Assembly: GCA_017395555.1 (NCBI GenBank)
Contig: JAFPUE010000089.1
Location: 1 to 55,042, forward strand
Direction of reading: 5' to 3'
DNA length: 55,042 bases
Origin: Ruminiclostridium sp.
GTDB taxonomy: Bacteria > Bacillota > Clostridia > Oscillospirales > Ruminococcaceae
The position numbers and the translations under genes are program-made. Shown here in pieces: positions 33,794 to 42,841 of this stretch (the first letter of the stretch is position 1; each line of letters starts with the position of its first letter). Below the pieces are notes generated by a model, which was not told the DNA's origin, ran no database searches, and saw nothing but the letters and a program-made list of their open reading frames with translations.

Positions 33794-36337
33794 TCAGCTC
33801 TTTCTGCGTTTACGCGCAAGCAGCAAGATTGTCAGCACGGCGAATGCCGCCGCTGCCGCAGGAGCTTCAACGCCCGTAGCGGGATTTGTTTCTTCGGTAT
33901 CGACCGGCTTCGGCTCGGTCTCCCGCGTCGGCTCCGTGCTTATCGTAAATGTGCGCAGCTCGCCGAACACGGGATCATCGTCGCTCATTCCGTCCCATTT
34001 CAGATCGGCTGTGACATCTATCTTTCCCGTTTTTATATCGTCGGCAGTCACCGTATAGCTGTAATTTATGGTCTTTGTCTCGTCCGCTTTCAGGCCGCAG
34101 AATTTCGCGCCCTCATTGTTTTTTCCGATATCTCCGAGCGAGAGAGTTATCTCAAATCCCACATCTTTTGCAAAATCCTTGCCGCTTGTGTTGGTGACAG
34201 TGATCTTGCCCTTTATCACATCGCCCTCTTGCAGGACTTCATTCCCGCTTACCGGCGAATTTATGACCGTGACCGGCTCTTTCACGGTATAGCTTCTTAT
34301 CGGGAAGTTGTCATAGTCATAGCCGTTATTGTTCAGATCTTCGTTGATGACTTCGAGCCTGCCGATGATCTCCGTCCAGTCCGTCCATGTATCCCCGCTG
34401 CCCACGAAGCTCTCTCCCGGGTTTACCACGGTTTTGGCATATCCTCTCGTAACTTCCGCTATATCGTAGTACATTACTCCGTCATAATTCAGGTCTTCGG
34501 AATAGGAAACTATGCTCTTGCCGTCGTATCCGGCTCGTACAACCACCGAGTATTTTCTGCCTGCGGGTATCATTGCCGTGCAGCCGATATCCTTGGTGTG
34601 ATAGCCGGCGTACTTGTAATGCTCGCTCGCCTCTGCAAGAAGAACGCCGTCAACCGGAGTCTTCGCGTCCTCGTCCAGCAGATAAACGCTGAACTCGACA
34701 TCTGTTGCGGCCTTTGCCGTTTCAAAACCTACGAAGCGCACGGAGCAGTTATCCTTCGCCTCAAACACATTCGCCGTGCGCACATCATCGTCGAACTCAG
34801 CCGTGTACTGTGTCGCCGCGGGATTAAAGTCATACATATCCGTGTCCCGGGGGATCTCCCGTGTATTTTCATCTGTGTCAAAATCAAGGCTTGTCGGGAG
34901 GATCAGGCTCTGATCGTAGTACGATATCCAGAAGTAGCCGCTGGCGCCGTTTCCCCAGTCTTCATCGCCCCAGCTGTTCTTCACGATAAATGCTCCGTCA
35001 CCGTCTATCGTCCCGTTCGGATCGTTGAAGTATTCCTTCGGGAAGTCATCATCATAACCGACTATACATACACAATGATTGGCATCAACCTTTTTGTTTA
35101 CGGAATCAGGATCTGAAGGGTCATACTCGCCGTCATAAACATAATGCGCCCATATATCTGCTTCAGGGTCATCGGTAGGAACACCGTTTTTGTCGAAAAA
35201 GTTCAGATAACGAACTTCATCGGATGTCAGATCGGCCGGCATTGAATAATCGGAGAGTATCAGCACACTGACAGCTCTGCCTCTTAAAAGCTCGGATTTT
35301 ATTGCATCAATTCCGGTTTGGTTGAATATATACTCATCATTGATACCGGAAAGTGCCGGAGACGGCAGCATATTTACGTTTTTAAGGTAAAATGCAGACA
35401 TAAAGCGCTGCGATTCGTCCAAAGACCAGTCCCCGCAGCTTGGGATAATAACATGGAAGTATATCTTCTTATTCCTGTATTCCTCCAATGGCTCTTCCGG
35501 GGTCTTTTCAATATGATCCAGAATATTTACAATTGTGTCATAATCGACACTTTCATACCCAAGCTCTTTCAGCTTCGGCTCGGCCTCATCGAAGTCATAA
35601 TCCTTCTCTCTGTATAACTCCATCACAAGCTGCTCGGGATCGTAAATGCCTTCATCGGAGAAGCTTACGGTTATTATCTGTTCCAGATCGTAATTTTCAT
35701 CGGAAGTCTTTTCGTAAGGCACTGTTGATTCAAGCACGGGACCCATTCCTGCCGAAAACAGTATGGATGCGAAATTATTTGCTCCACCGTAATTGAGAGT
35801 TTTATTTGTGATCTCGGAGTCATCCGCATCTATATTCCCAAAAAAATATCGTCCCTCTCCGATTTGCGACGGGTATTCGGCACAACCCTTCGGCAGTGGC
35901 GTGGCTACGAACCATGCCATATGCAGCTCCGAGAGATCGAACTTATCATTGTCCGCGGATGTGTTATAGTCATGATCGTAATCATAGGCTATGCTTGTTT
36001 CCGCGGCGGAGATCGTTCCGAAGGCCCAGCATGTACCCCAAGGGGTCTGATCCTTGACCTCTGAAACATAGCTTTTCCCGTCAACGTCTCTCAGATCGAA
36101 CTTTGAGGGCTGCCCCGAAACGTCCACGACAGGATTGCGGGTATCCGAAGCGGGGGTATCCGTGTGCAGAACTCTGTATTTGTATTCGTTCACAAGATCG
36201 CTTTTGTGGATAGCGTCAACAATATCGTCGGCAGTAAGCGTTTTTTCCTGAGCATATATCGGGACGCTGCCCGCGCAGATGACAGCGAGTGCGGCAGCGG
36301 CTGCCGTAATGCGTCTGAATATTTTCCTGTTTCCCAT
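33794..36337 (-). CDS. Cell-wall-anchored papain-like (C1) cysteine protease
   Basis: An 847-residue exported protein. A signal peptide (residues 1-29) precedes the C1A fold: oxyanion Gln97 and catalytic Cys103 in QTPWGTCWAF, the His in DANHCVCIVGYDDDF (about 421) and the Asn in IVKNSWGDEDWG (about 451). About 120 residues with lectin-like beta structure follow, as seen in clostridial C1 proteases. The C-terminus has NPATG (about 815), a hydrophobic span and RKRRKS, a sortase signal of the same NPxTG type as the stalk protein. AAGGAGG precedes the ATG at 36337. It lies 20 nt after the Hpt gene and so is expected to be co-transcribed with the phosphorelay. Likely a surface protease for host or dietary protein. 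Confidence 0.88.
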   Translation of the reverse strand: MGNRKIFRRITAAAAALAVICAGSVPIYAQEKTLTADDIVDAIHKSDLVNEYKYRVLHTDTPASDTRNPVVDVSGQPSKFDLRDVDGKSYVSEVKDQTPWGTCWAFGTISAAETSIAYDYDHDYNTSADNDKFDLSELHMAWFVATPLPKGCAEYPSQIGEGRYFFGNIDADDSEITNKTLNYGGANNFASILFSAGMGPVLESTVPYEKTSDENYDLEQIITVSFSDEGIYDPEQLVMELYREKDYDFDEAEPKLKELGYESVDYDTIVNILDHIEKTPEEPLEEYRNKKIYFHVIIPSCGDWSLDESQRFMSAFYLKNVNMLPSPALSGINDEYIFNQTGIDAIKSELLRGRAVSVLILSDYSMPADLTSDEVRYLNFFDKNGVPTDDPEADIWAHYVYDGEYDPSDPDSVNKKVDANHCVCIVGYDDDFPKEYFNDPNGTIDGDGAFIVKNSWGDEDWGNGASGYFWISYYDQSLILPTSLDFDTDENTREIPRDTDMYDFNPAATQYTAEFDDDVRTANVFEAKDNCSVRFVGFETAKAATDVEFSVYLLDEDAKTPVDGVLLAEASEHYKYAGYHTKDIGCTAMIPAGRKYSVVVRAGYDGKSIVSYSEDLNYDGVMYYDIAEVTRGYAKTVVNPGESFVGSGDTWTDWTEIIGRLEVINEDLNNNGYDYDNFPIRSYTVKEPVTVINSPVSGNEVLQEGDVIKGKITVTNTSGKDFAKDVGFEITLSLGDIGKNNEGAKFCGLKADETKTINYSYTVTADDIKTGKIDVTADLKWDGMSDDDPVFGELRTFTISTEPTRETEPKPVDTEETNPATGVEAPAAAAAFAVLTILLLARKRRKS

Positions 36338-36357
36338 TTCAAGCCTCCTTCGTTTGT

Positions 36358-36960
36358 TCAGTAAATATGTCTGCTCAGGTCTTTTATCAGCTCCGCGGCA
36401 TCATCATAAATGAAATCGGTGATCAGCTTCGCCGCTTTGTCGAGCTTTTCCTTGTCCGATATCGCGAACGGATATCCCGAAAGAGCATGCACGAGCTTTG
36501 CGGAAAGCTCATCATCGAAATCATCGAGCGCCTCGAGCAGCTTCGCAGCGGTCTCTTTAGCTTCTGCGGCTGACAACTCCGGCGCGGCCTGCTTTTCTCC
36601 GTCCGTTACAATGGAGCTCAGCTTTTCGACGAACTCTCTGTAAAGACGCAGAGTATTGTCGTTGTTCGCGGCGATATAATCCGTATCGCCGTCCCTTGCC
36701 GCAAATTCAAGTCCGCGGAACGCTTCAAAAAGCGCCGTGTGACCTATCATCTTTGAATTGCTCTTGACCGCGTGTACCGCTACCATATATCGCTGGAGCC
36801 TCCCCGATTTAAAGTGATTTTCTATGTCGGCGATATTTCCCTCGCAGAAGTTCACATAATTTACGAGCGTTTCCATGTAGTTTTCCTCGCTGCCGGTATA
36901 TGCGAGACCGCTCCCGGTCTGAAGTCCAAGTTCGTTGAGCTGCTGTATTTTCTGTTCCAT
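36358..36960 (-). CDS. Histidine phosphotransfer (Hpt) protein
   Basis: A 200-residue cytoplasmic helical protein. The phosphorylatable His is in AVHAVKSNSKMIG (about residue 63), the Hpt H-x-x-K-S signature. A second helical part (about 130-200) has no recognised motif. It stands 14 nt after the response-regulator gene and 20 nt before the protease gene. With the upstream hybrid kinase (no Hpt of its own) and the regulator it would complete a His-Asp-His-Asp relay. GGAGG precedes the ATG. Confidence 0.88.
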   Translation of the reverse strand: MEQKIQQLNELGLQTGSGLAYTGSEENYMETLVNYVNFCEGNIADIENHFKSGRLQRYMVAVHAVKSNSKMIGHTALFEAFRGLEFAARDGDTDYIAANNDNTLRLYREFVEKLSSIVTDGEKQAAPELSAAEAKETAAKLLEALDDFDDELSAKLVHALSGYPFAISDKEKLDKAAKLITDFIYDDAAELIKDLSRHIY

Positions 36961-36974
36961 TTTTTCCTCCGGTT

Positions 36975-37792
36975 TTATCCGAGTATTTCTATTACCTTCG
37001 ATACGATCTCGATCTTTGTCGTCGGTTTGAGAAGATATCCCTGCGGTTTCAGCTCGACTATGATCTTTGTCACGACTTCTCTTTCCGAAACGCCCGTTAA
37101 GAATACGACAGGTATATCACGGAACTGCGGATGCTTCCGTATTTCCTCAAGCACATCGGGTCCATTCTGCTCCGGCATCAGGTAGTCGAGGAATATCAGA
37201 TCCGTTTTGAATTTGTTAAGGCACTTTATGACCTGCCTTCCGGAATTTATCACCGTCACCTCGTAGAACTCCCGCAGCTGATCCCTGATATGTATAAGCT
37301 GCTGCGGATCGTCGTCAACGACAAGTATATGCTTGCGGGAAAATTCCTCCGGATGCTTTGAATTGACAAACTCCACAAATCCGGATTTCAGTGATTCCCG
37401 CTGCATCATCTCGCCGATCTCGTTCAGCTTGTCGTACAGCACGAACGGAGATATCGGACGCGGCAGGAACAGCACTCTGTCAAGTCCGGTATTGCGGCGA
37501 AGCTGCTCATACCCTCGTCGTTGGCAACAACGATTATCGTAAGATGATTGAGCTTCTGATATTCTCTGAAAACATCATACATTCGTATCTCTTCGGGTGT
37601 TTCGTTGCCTATGCAGATTATCACGACGCGCGGGCGCTCGGAGATCGCCGAGTGATACAGCCTTCCTTTTACGACGGGACAGGCAAACGGTGAGCATGAT
37701 GTGTCGTGCTCTATCTTCTGCATGAGCTCGGAGACAATATTCCGGTTGTTGCCGGTTATCATTACTTTTAATATCATATTGTACTCACACAT
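36975..37792 (-). pseudogene. Two-receiver response regulator interrupted by a frameshift
   Basis: Two overlapping frames make one protein of about 272 residues. The first part (37792 to about 37515) begins MCEYNMILKVMITGNN and looks like a receiver-like domain without a clear phosphorylation Asp (RPRVVIICIGNETPEEI). The second (about 37514 to 36975) contains a full REC domain: HILVVDDDPQQL, phospho-Asp in DLIFLDYLMPEQNG, and FLTG and LLKPT. The join falls at the CCC run at 37512-37514 (plus strand); one more base there would restore a single frame reading VANDEGYEQLRRNTG. There is no DNA-binding domain. The cause is a real mutation, programmed shifting or an assembly error. The start overlaps the kinase stop by 8 nt. 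Confidence 0.8.
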
Positions 37793-40050
37793 GGAGAACG
37801 CCGTAAGGCTCGTGCTTTGCGAGATATTTCTCCATAGCCGCGCTGCCGTTTACGCATACGCATTTGTATGTGCCGCCGAGCTGCTCCTTCGCTTCCTTCA
37901 GCTTTGCGGGATCGTCTCCCCATATCAGAAGCACCGGCAGCGGCGCTCCTGCTTCGCCGGCAGTATCCGGCGTGAGCTGCTTTTTCTGAGGTATATATCT
38001 TTTCAGCACCTGCTCCATAACATCATACTTGACAGGCTTGCTCAGATAATCCGTAAATCCCATTGCGACGTAGCTTTCCTTTGCTCCGACGATAGCGTCC
38101 GCGGTAAGCGCAATTACCGGTGTGCCTTTGAGTATATCCAGCCTGTTCATTTCCTGCAGTGCTTCCTCGCCGGTCATTTCCGGCATCATCTGATCGAGCA
38201 GTATGCAGTCGTACTTTTTGTCCTTCACCTTTTCTATGCACTCGCTGCCCGAGGTGACCAGATCCAGCTTTATCTTCGTATCGCGCAGCAGACCTTCCGT
38301 AACATCGAGGTTTATAAGGTTGTCGTCAACAACAAGTACGCAGGCATCCGGCGCGTAAAGTGTAGTCTCGTCCGTGGTAATACCGCTGATGTATTTCGAC
38401 ACGGCTTCGGAGAAATCCCCGACAGGCTCGGGATCAACCGTCGTCTGCGGAATAAACAGCGTAAACACGGAGCCTTTTCCGTACTCGCTCTCCACTTCGA
38501 TGTGACCGTTCATCATTTCCACAAGCCGGAAGGTTATGTGCAGTCCGAGACCCGTGCCTTCTATGTTTCTGTTTTTGGATTCTTCAAGTCTCTGGAAGCT
38601 CCTGAACAGCTTCGCTCTGTCTTCTTCCTTTATGCCTATACCGGTATCCGCTACCCGTACCGCAAGCGTTTTGCCGTCATCCATGGAAACGTCGATATCG
38701 ACATGACCCTTCTTTGTGTATTTTATCGCGTTGTTTATGATGTTAAGCATTACCTGCTTTATACGCAGCTCGTCGCCATGAAGTACCGACGGAACAGCCG
38801 GCGAGACGGTGAAATTGTACGCAAGTCCCTTGCCCTCCGCTCTCGGCTTAGTCATATTTATCACGTCGTTCAGCACCGAAGCAATGCCGTAATCCTGTGA
38901 AATTATCTCAAAGTCGCCCGAGTCTATCTTGCTGAGATCGAGGATATCGTTTATGAGAGAGAGCAGGGTGTTTCCGGCGCTCTTTATGTCAAGCGCGTAT
39001 TTTTTGACATTGCTCTCTTTCGTGTTCCTGATTATCATTTCGTCCAGACCGAGAATACCGTTGAGCGGAGTTCTTATCTCGTGGGACATATTCGCGAGAA
39101 ACGCGTCCTTCGCTTTGTTTGCGTTTTCATTTCTCTTTACGTCGCCGAGATAATTGAGTATTCTGACCTGCATGGACTGTATCTCGTCGTATATTTCTTC
39201 GATCTCGTCGTTGCTCTTTATATCAAGGTCAATAACTCCCGATCTTTCGCGGTCAAGATCCTCCGTCGGGGAGAACTTTGTCATTTCCTTTGTTATACTG
39301 TTGAGCGGCATTATCAGGCTTTTCCTGAAAAGGAACATGACGCCGACAGTCGTAAGTACCGTGATAAGCACCGAAGCCAGAAGAATATAGATAAAATTGT
39401 GGTATCTTTCATTCATGATATCGTCCATTGCGACATCACAGCCCACATCACAAACGAACGTACCGTCGTCGGTATATATCGGCACATAGGACGAGCAGAG
39501 CCAGCCCCAGTCTCCGTGCGAGATCGTGGGTGCTACCTCCTTTGAAAAGTCGGTTCCTGTAAACTCTCCCTCGCGCGATTCATAATACCCGGTTTCATAA
39601 AGCGGGTTCTCGTCGTCATCGACAAGATACATATCATGCGTGGCATTCACATCTCCGCAGGCAATTATGTAAAAGATACTCTATGTTCTCCATTTTCCGC
39701 AGATAGTCCGAGATAAGCGTTCGTGCTGCGGAGTATTCCTCCCATATACCTTTTTCGCGGAAATAATCCTCGATCACCTGTTCGTCGTCCTCTTCCTCCG
39801 CGGTTTCACGCAGAGACTGATATTCCTCCGAAGCGGCGATCTCCTTCAATCTCAGCATTTCGTCCGCATCTATGATAGTTGCGACATACCTTGCCGTGTC
39901 GAGGGACAATTCGCTGAAATAGCGGTTTATGCGTCCCGCGTTTATCAGATATGACATTATCGCGACTACAAGACCCGCGATAAATACCGTTATCCCGACG
40001 AACAGATATATTTTATTTCCTATCGAAAAGTGCTTCTGCTTGTTTTTCAT
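37785..40050 (-). pseudogene. Membrane hybrid histidine kinase interrupted by a frameshift
   Basis: Two frames give one protein of about 754 residues. Part one (40050 to about 39670) has a membrane span and the start of an extracellular sensor; part two (about 39670 to 37785) holds the rest of the sensor, a second span, a HAMP linker, HisKA (FLANMSHEIRTPLNG), HATPase (VADTGIGI, GTGLGLHI) and a receiver (LLDQMMPEMTG, phospho-Asp, then LSKPV). The shift lies in the AAAA run at 39671-39674 (plus strand): one base fewer gives IEY-FYIIACGDVNATHD. The sensor looks like a Cache-type domain. The start ATG at 40050 follows AGGA; an ATG at 40107 has no SD. First gene of the relay operon, with a promoter at 40138-40166. 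Confidence 0.8.
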
Positions 40051-40137
40051 TGGCTTATCCTGACCCTCCGGCGTAAATATCATATCCCGGAGAAAATACG
40101 TTACCATTTTGAAATAATATACAAATATCCACGATAC

Positions 40138-40166
40138 ATTCTATCATATTTAGGGGAATTTGTCAA
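40138..40166 (-). promoter_or_regulatory. Promoter of the phosphorelay operon
   Basis: TTGACA (40161-40166), 17 bp, TAGAAT (40138-40143). Confidence 0.8.
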
Positions 40167-40233
40167 TGTATGTTGTTCGTTTATGTATTTGTTGCCTGTT
40201 ATGTACGCCTTTAATGGCAACGTGAGAATGAAG

Positions 40234-40262
40234 TTGCCAAATATCGGGACTTGTGGTATAAT
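40234..40262 (+). promoter_or_regulatory. Promoter of the 70-residue protein gene
   Basis: TTGCCA (40234-40239), 17 bp, TATAAT (40257-40262), TGTGG before the -10. Confidence 0.75.
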
Positions 40263-40271
40263 GAATAAAGT

Positions 40272-40350
40272 CAGGGCTCACGGGACAATGAAATGATACT
40301 CGTGACAGAAGCAGATATGTTATTACTGCCGTTTGCATCGGCGAGCCCTG
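40272..40350 (+). promoter_or_regulatory. Structured leader, three-way junction candidate
   Basis: A perfect 8-bp closing stem (cagggctc 40272-40279 with gagccctg 40343-40350) encloses cacg/cgtg (40279-40282 with 40301-40304) and gcag/ctgc or gccg/cggc hairpins (40311-40314 with 40326-40329, or 40328-40331 with 40339-40342). It begins 10 nt after the -10 of the promoter, so it is transcribed. I do not recognise a known riboswitch or ribozyme core. Confidence 0.55.
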
Positions 40351-40386
40351 TTATACGGTTTGTTTTGAAGTAAGGAGCGATATGCT

Positions 40387-40599
40387 GTGACATACACGAT
40401 AGTTGACCTCATCGAGCCCGACAATGGCTGCGAGGGATTTATGCCGGGTGAAGAACCTATGGTCACGCTGATACTTTCCGATGAAAACGGCGTGGAGAAA
40501 AAGGTAAGGCTCCCGGATATGCTTGCTTATAAAATGAAGTGGGATGTCGGCGTGAAGGTGAGCGGCGAGGACGTTGAGAAATACTGCAAAGAGGGCTGA
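40387..40599 (+). CDS. Small protein of unknown function (70 aa)
   Basis: Starts with GTG, AAGGAG lying 9-10 nt upstream (the nearer ATG at 40381 leads to an immediate stop). The sequence is acidic and soluble-looking (EPMVTLILSDENGVEKKVRLPDMLAYKMKWDVGVKVSGEDVEKY). I recognise no family. A real promoter, a leader and a good SD support expression. It stands alone between two promoters. Confidence 0.6.
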   Translation: MTYTIVDLIEPDNGCEGFMPGEEPMVTLILSDENGVEKKVRLPDMLAYKMKWDVGVKVSGEDVEKYCKEG

Positions 40600-40640
40600 G
40601 ATCCATGCCGTATATTGCCGGTGTACATCCGGTTTATCCC

Positions 40641-40669
40641 TTGACAAAACGGCCGGAGAGTGGTATTAT
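40641..40669 (+). promoter_or_regulatory. Promoter upstream of the GGDEF gene
   Basis: TTGACA (40641-40646), 17 bp, TATTAT (40664-40669). The transcript would begin about 215 nt before the GGDEF start and run through the inverted-repeat element. Confidence 0.75.
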
Positions 40670-40724
40670 AACAAAAAAGTACGCCGAAATACGGTATTCG
40701 GCATAAAAGTGTATGATAAATGCA

Positions 40725-40865
40725 ATACCGCACAAAGCACGGCCGGCGCCTTTTCCGTCATATTGCTCAAAATCCACTTGACTTGCGCCGGCAAGCCTGC
40801 GTGTCTTTTAGCCGATCTGACGAAAAATTCGACTGCACAATACACGCACAATCTTTGTGCGGTAT
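40725..40865. repeat. 141-bp element with perfect 13-bp terminal inverted repeats
   Basis: ataccgcacaaag (40725-40737) and its exact reverse complement (40853-40865) bound the element; an inner perfect 8-bp pair gccggcgc/gcgccggc lies at 40742-40749 and 40785-40792. It encodes nothing convincing. Copies or fragments of the end sequence occur at about 29716, 50388 (minus) and 52871. It could be a MITE-like remnant or a structured leader of the GGDEF gene. Confidence 0.75.
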
Positions 40866-40888
40866 AGCCTAAATAACGCGGAAGGTAT

Positions 40889-41956
40889 ATGATGATGTAC
40901 GGAACCGAACAGCTCATAAAATATCATTATTTTGCCGAACTGCTTGAAACGACAGGATCGGAATATATAACCGACTCTCTGACGGGCTTGATCGCAAGGC
41001 CGTATATTCTTGGTTTTGTAAAATCGCTTATTGCCGACAACACACCGTTCAGCTTTGTTATACTCGATCTCGACAACTTCAAATTCATCAACGATACCTA
41101 CGGCCACAGCGTGGGCGACGATATACTCAAAGGCGTATCTGAAGCGCTCATAGATTATGTTGACGGCTTCGGCATTGCCGGACGCTTCGGCGGTGACGAG
41201 CTCCTTCTGATAGATCTGAGGGATCGTGAATACGCCGATAAGAAGGCGTTTTTCAACGGACTGTACACCGACAGCAAGGTGCTTCGCAGGGAATATGAGC
41301 TTAACGGGTGCAGCCCGTTCATTACCGGCACGGCAGGCTGCGCGACATTCCCCGATGACGCGGACGATTTCGATGAGCTGTTCGAGACGACGGACAAGGC
41401 TCTTTACCGCGGAAAGATCAAGGGCAGGAACTGCTATATAATCTATGTCGAAGAAAAGCATAAAAACATAGATATCAGAAAGCTCGCCGGACACGGTATC
41501 TGCAAGGTCATGCAGTCGATAGTGAGACAGACCGAGCTTGTACCGGGCGGAGAGAATAAGCTGTATGCTGTGCTTCCGGCGCTTATTGAGGAATTCGGGA
41601 TAACCGATCTTTACTATACCGACAGAAACAATATCATGCATTCCGTTCTTGATAAGAATTTCCGGGAAGCTGTCGGCGATATCGAAGAGATCATGACAGA
41701 TGATTTCTTCCGCACTAATGATGTTGACACTCTCGAAGAACAGGCTCCCATGCTGTGCAGGGCGCTTAAAAAGCACGATCTGGAAACGGTGCTTATCATA
41801 AGGATAGGAATGAAGGACGAGACCGACGGACATCTTATCTGCGCCGAGCCGAGAAGCCACAGGATATGGCAGGACGACGAATGTGCCGTGATGTATTTCC
41901 TCGCGAAGCTGATATCCGCGGGAATAAAGGCGGACGGCGATGTTCTTCCCGAGTGA
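40889..41956 (+). CDS. Diguanylate cyclase-type GGDEF protein with C-terminal GAF-like domain
   Basis: A 355-residue cytoplasmic protein. The GGDEF domain spans about residues 28-190: DSLTGLIARPY, FVILDLDNFKFINDTYGHSVGDD, then RFGGDELL, with the active-site motif GGDEL. The RxxD inhibitory I-site is absent (DGFG at that position), so product inhibition may be lacking. Residues about 205-350 look like a GAF-type sensor. No membrane span. Three ATGs in a row (40889, 40892, 40895) follow GGAAGG; the second or third has the best spacing. It is followed 15 nt later by an amidohydrolase gene. Expected to make c-di-GMP. Confidence 0.87.
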   Translation: MMMYGTEQLIKYHYFAELLETTGSEYITDSLTGLIARPYILGFVKSLIADNTPFSFVILDLDNFKFINDTYGHSVGDDILKGVSEALIDYVDGFGIAGRFGGDELLLIDLRDREYADKKAFFNGLYTDSKVLRREYELNGCSPFITGTAGCATFPDDADDFDELFETTDKALYRGKIKGRNCYIIYVEEKHKNIDIRKLAGHGICKVMQSIVRQTELVPGGENKLYAVLPALIEEFGITDLYYTDRNNIMHSVLDKNFREAVGDIEEIMTDDFFRTNDVDTLEEQAPMLCRALKKHDLETVLIIRIGMKDETDGHLICAEPRSHRIWQDDECAVMYFLAKLISAGIKADGDVLPE

Positions 41957-41971
41957 AAGTGAGAACAGCAG

Positions 41972-42754
41972 ATGAAGGTAATTGATTTTCACACACACCC
42001 GTTTCTTTCCGGGGAAGAATTCATGAATTTCTACCCGGAGTGCTTCGAGCCTTCTACGGCGCAGATCGTGAAGGATATGGAAAGCGCGGGAATAGGACAT
42101 ATAGCCGGCAGCGTACTGCTGAAAAGAAAATACACCGCGGAGGAAGGATTTGCGTATATAAGGGAGTGCAACAACAAGGCGCTTGAGCTGAAAAGGATAC
42201 TCGGCGGCTTCTGCACGCCCGGCTTTCACGTTCACCCGCATTACGTAAAAGAGTCGATCGCGGAGATCGAACGAATGGGCAGTCTCGGCATACGGCTTAT
42301 CGGCGAGCTCGTCCCGTATATGCACGGCTGGAGCGATTATTCGTGCAGGGAGCTGCAGATGATACTCGACGCTGCGGAGCATTACGGCATGATCGTCAGC
42401 TTTCACACGATGAAGGACGAGCAGGCGGAGATGACGAAAATGATCGCGTCTCACCCGAAGCTCGTTTTTGTCGCAGCGCATCCGAATGAGAAGGAATATT
42501 TCCTGCTGCATCTGGAGCGAATGAGAAAATTCGACAATTTCTATCTCGATCTTTCGGGAACGGGAATTTTCAGATACGGACTTATCGCTTACGGCGTAAA
42601 CAAAGCGGGCTCCGATAAGTTCATATTCGGTACGGATTACCCGATCTGCAATCCGGGAATGTATGTGCGGGCGGTTGAGCAGGAACCGATATCCGACGCA
42701 GATAAAGAAAAAATACTATATAAAAACGCAGAAAAGCTGATTTTATCCCGATAA
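41972..42754 (+). CDS. Amidohydrolase-family metal-dependent hydrolase
   Basis: A 260-residue TIM-barrel protein of the amidohydrolase (COG2159-like) group. The metal-binding motif DFHTHPF opens the protein; further probable ligands are in GFHVHPHY (about residue 88), SFHTM (about 145) and VAAHPNE, with the catalytic Asp in FGTDYP (about 227). Such enzymes hydrolyse or decarboxylate varied small molecules; the substrate is not apparent. Likely co-transcribed with the GGDEF gene. Confidence 0.83.
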   Translation: MKVIDFHTHPFLSGEEFMNFYPECFEPSTAQIVKDMESAGIGHIAGSVLLKRKYTAEEGFAYIRECNNKALELKRILGGFCTPGFHVHPHYVKESIAEIERMGSLGIRLIGELVPYMHGWSDYSCRELQMILDAAEHYGMIVSFHTMKDEQAEMTKMIASHPKLVFVAAHPNEKEYFLLHLERMRKFDNFYLDLSGTGIFRYGLIAYGVNKAGSDKFIFGTDYPICNPGMYVRAVEQEPISDADKEKILYKNAEKLILSR

Positions 42755-42841
42755 ATATCGGGTATTACAGAATAAAGGCTATACCGCGGAAAGAAAGCCA
42801 AAGACCCGGTGCGGTACAGCCTGTGAATTTGGGAGGCAATT

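Larger units (their letters stand above)
40051..40386. other. 336-bp divergent intergenic region (kinase operon / small protein)
   Basis: No gene seen. It contains the kinase promoter (minus), the small-protein promoter (plus, 40234-40262) and the structured leader at 40272-40350. Confidence 0.75.

Noticed and set aside
36358..40050. Programmed frameshifting in both relay genes
   Set aside because: No classic slippery heptamer plus stimulatory stem was seen at either site; mutation or sequence error is simpler.
40272..40350. Hammerhead ribozyme in the three-way-junction leader
   Set aside because: The CUGANGA and GAAA core elements are not in the required positions.
40808..42511. Long antisense open frame of about 567 codons opposite the GGDEF and amidohydrolase genes
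   Set aside because: The sense strand has complete catalytic motifs, and the antisense product has no recognisable domain or initiation signal.
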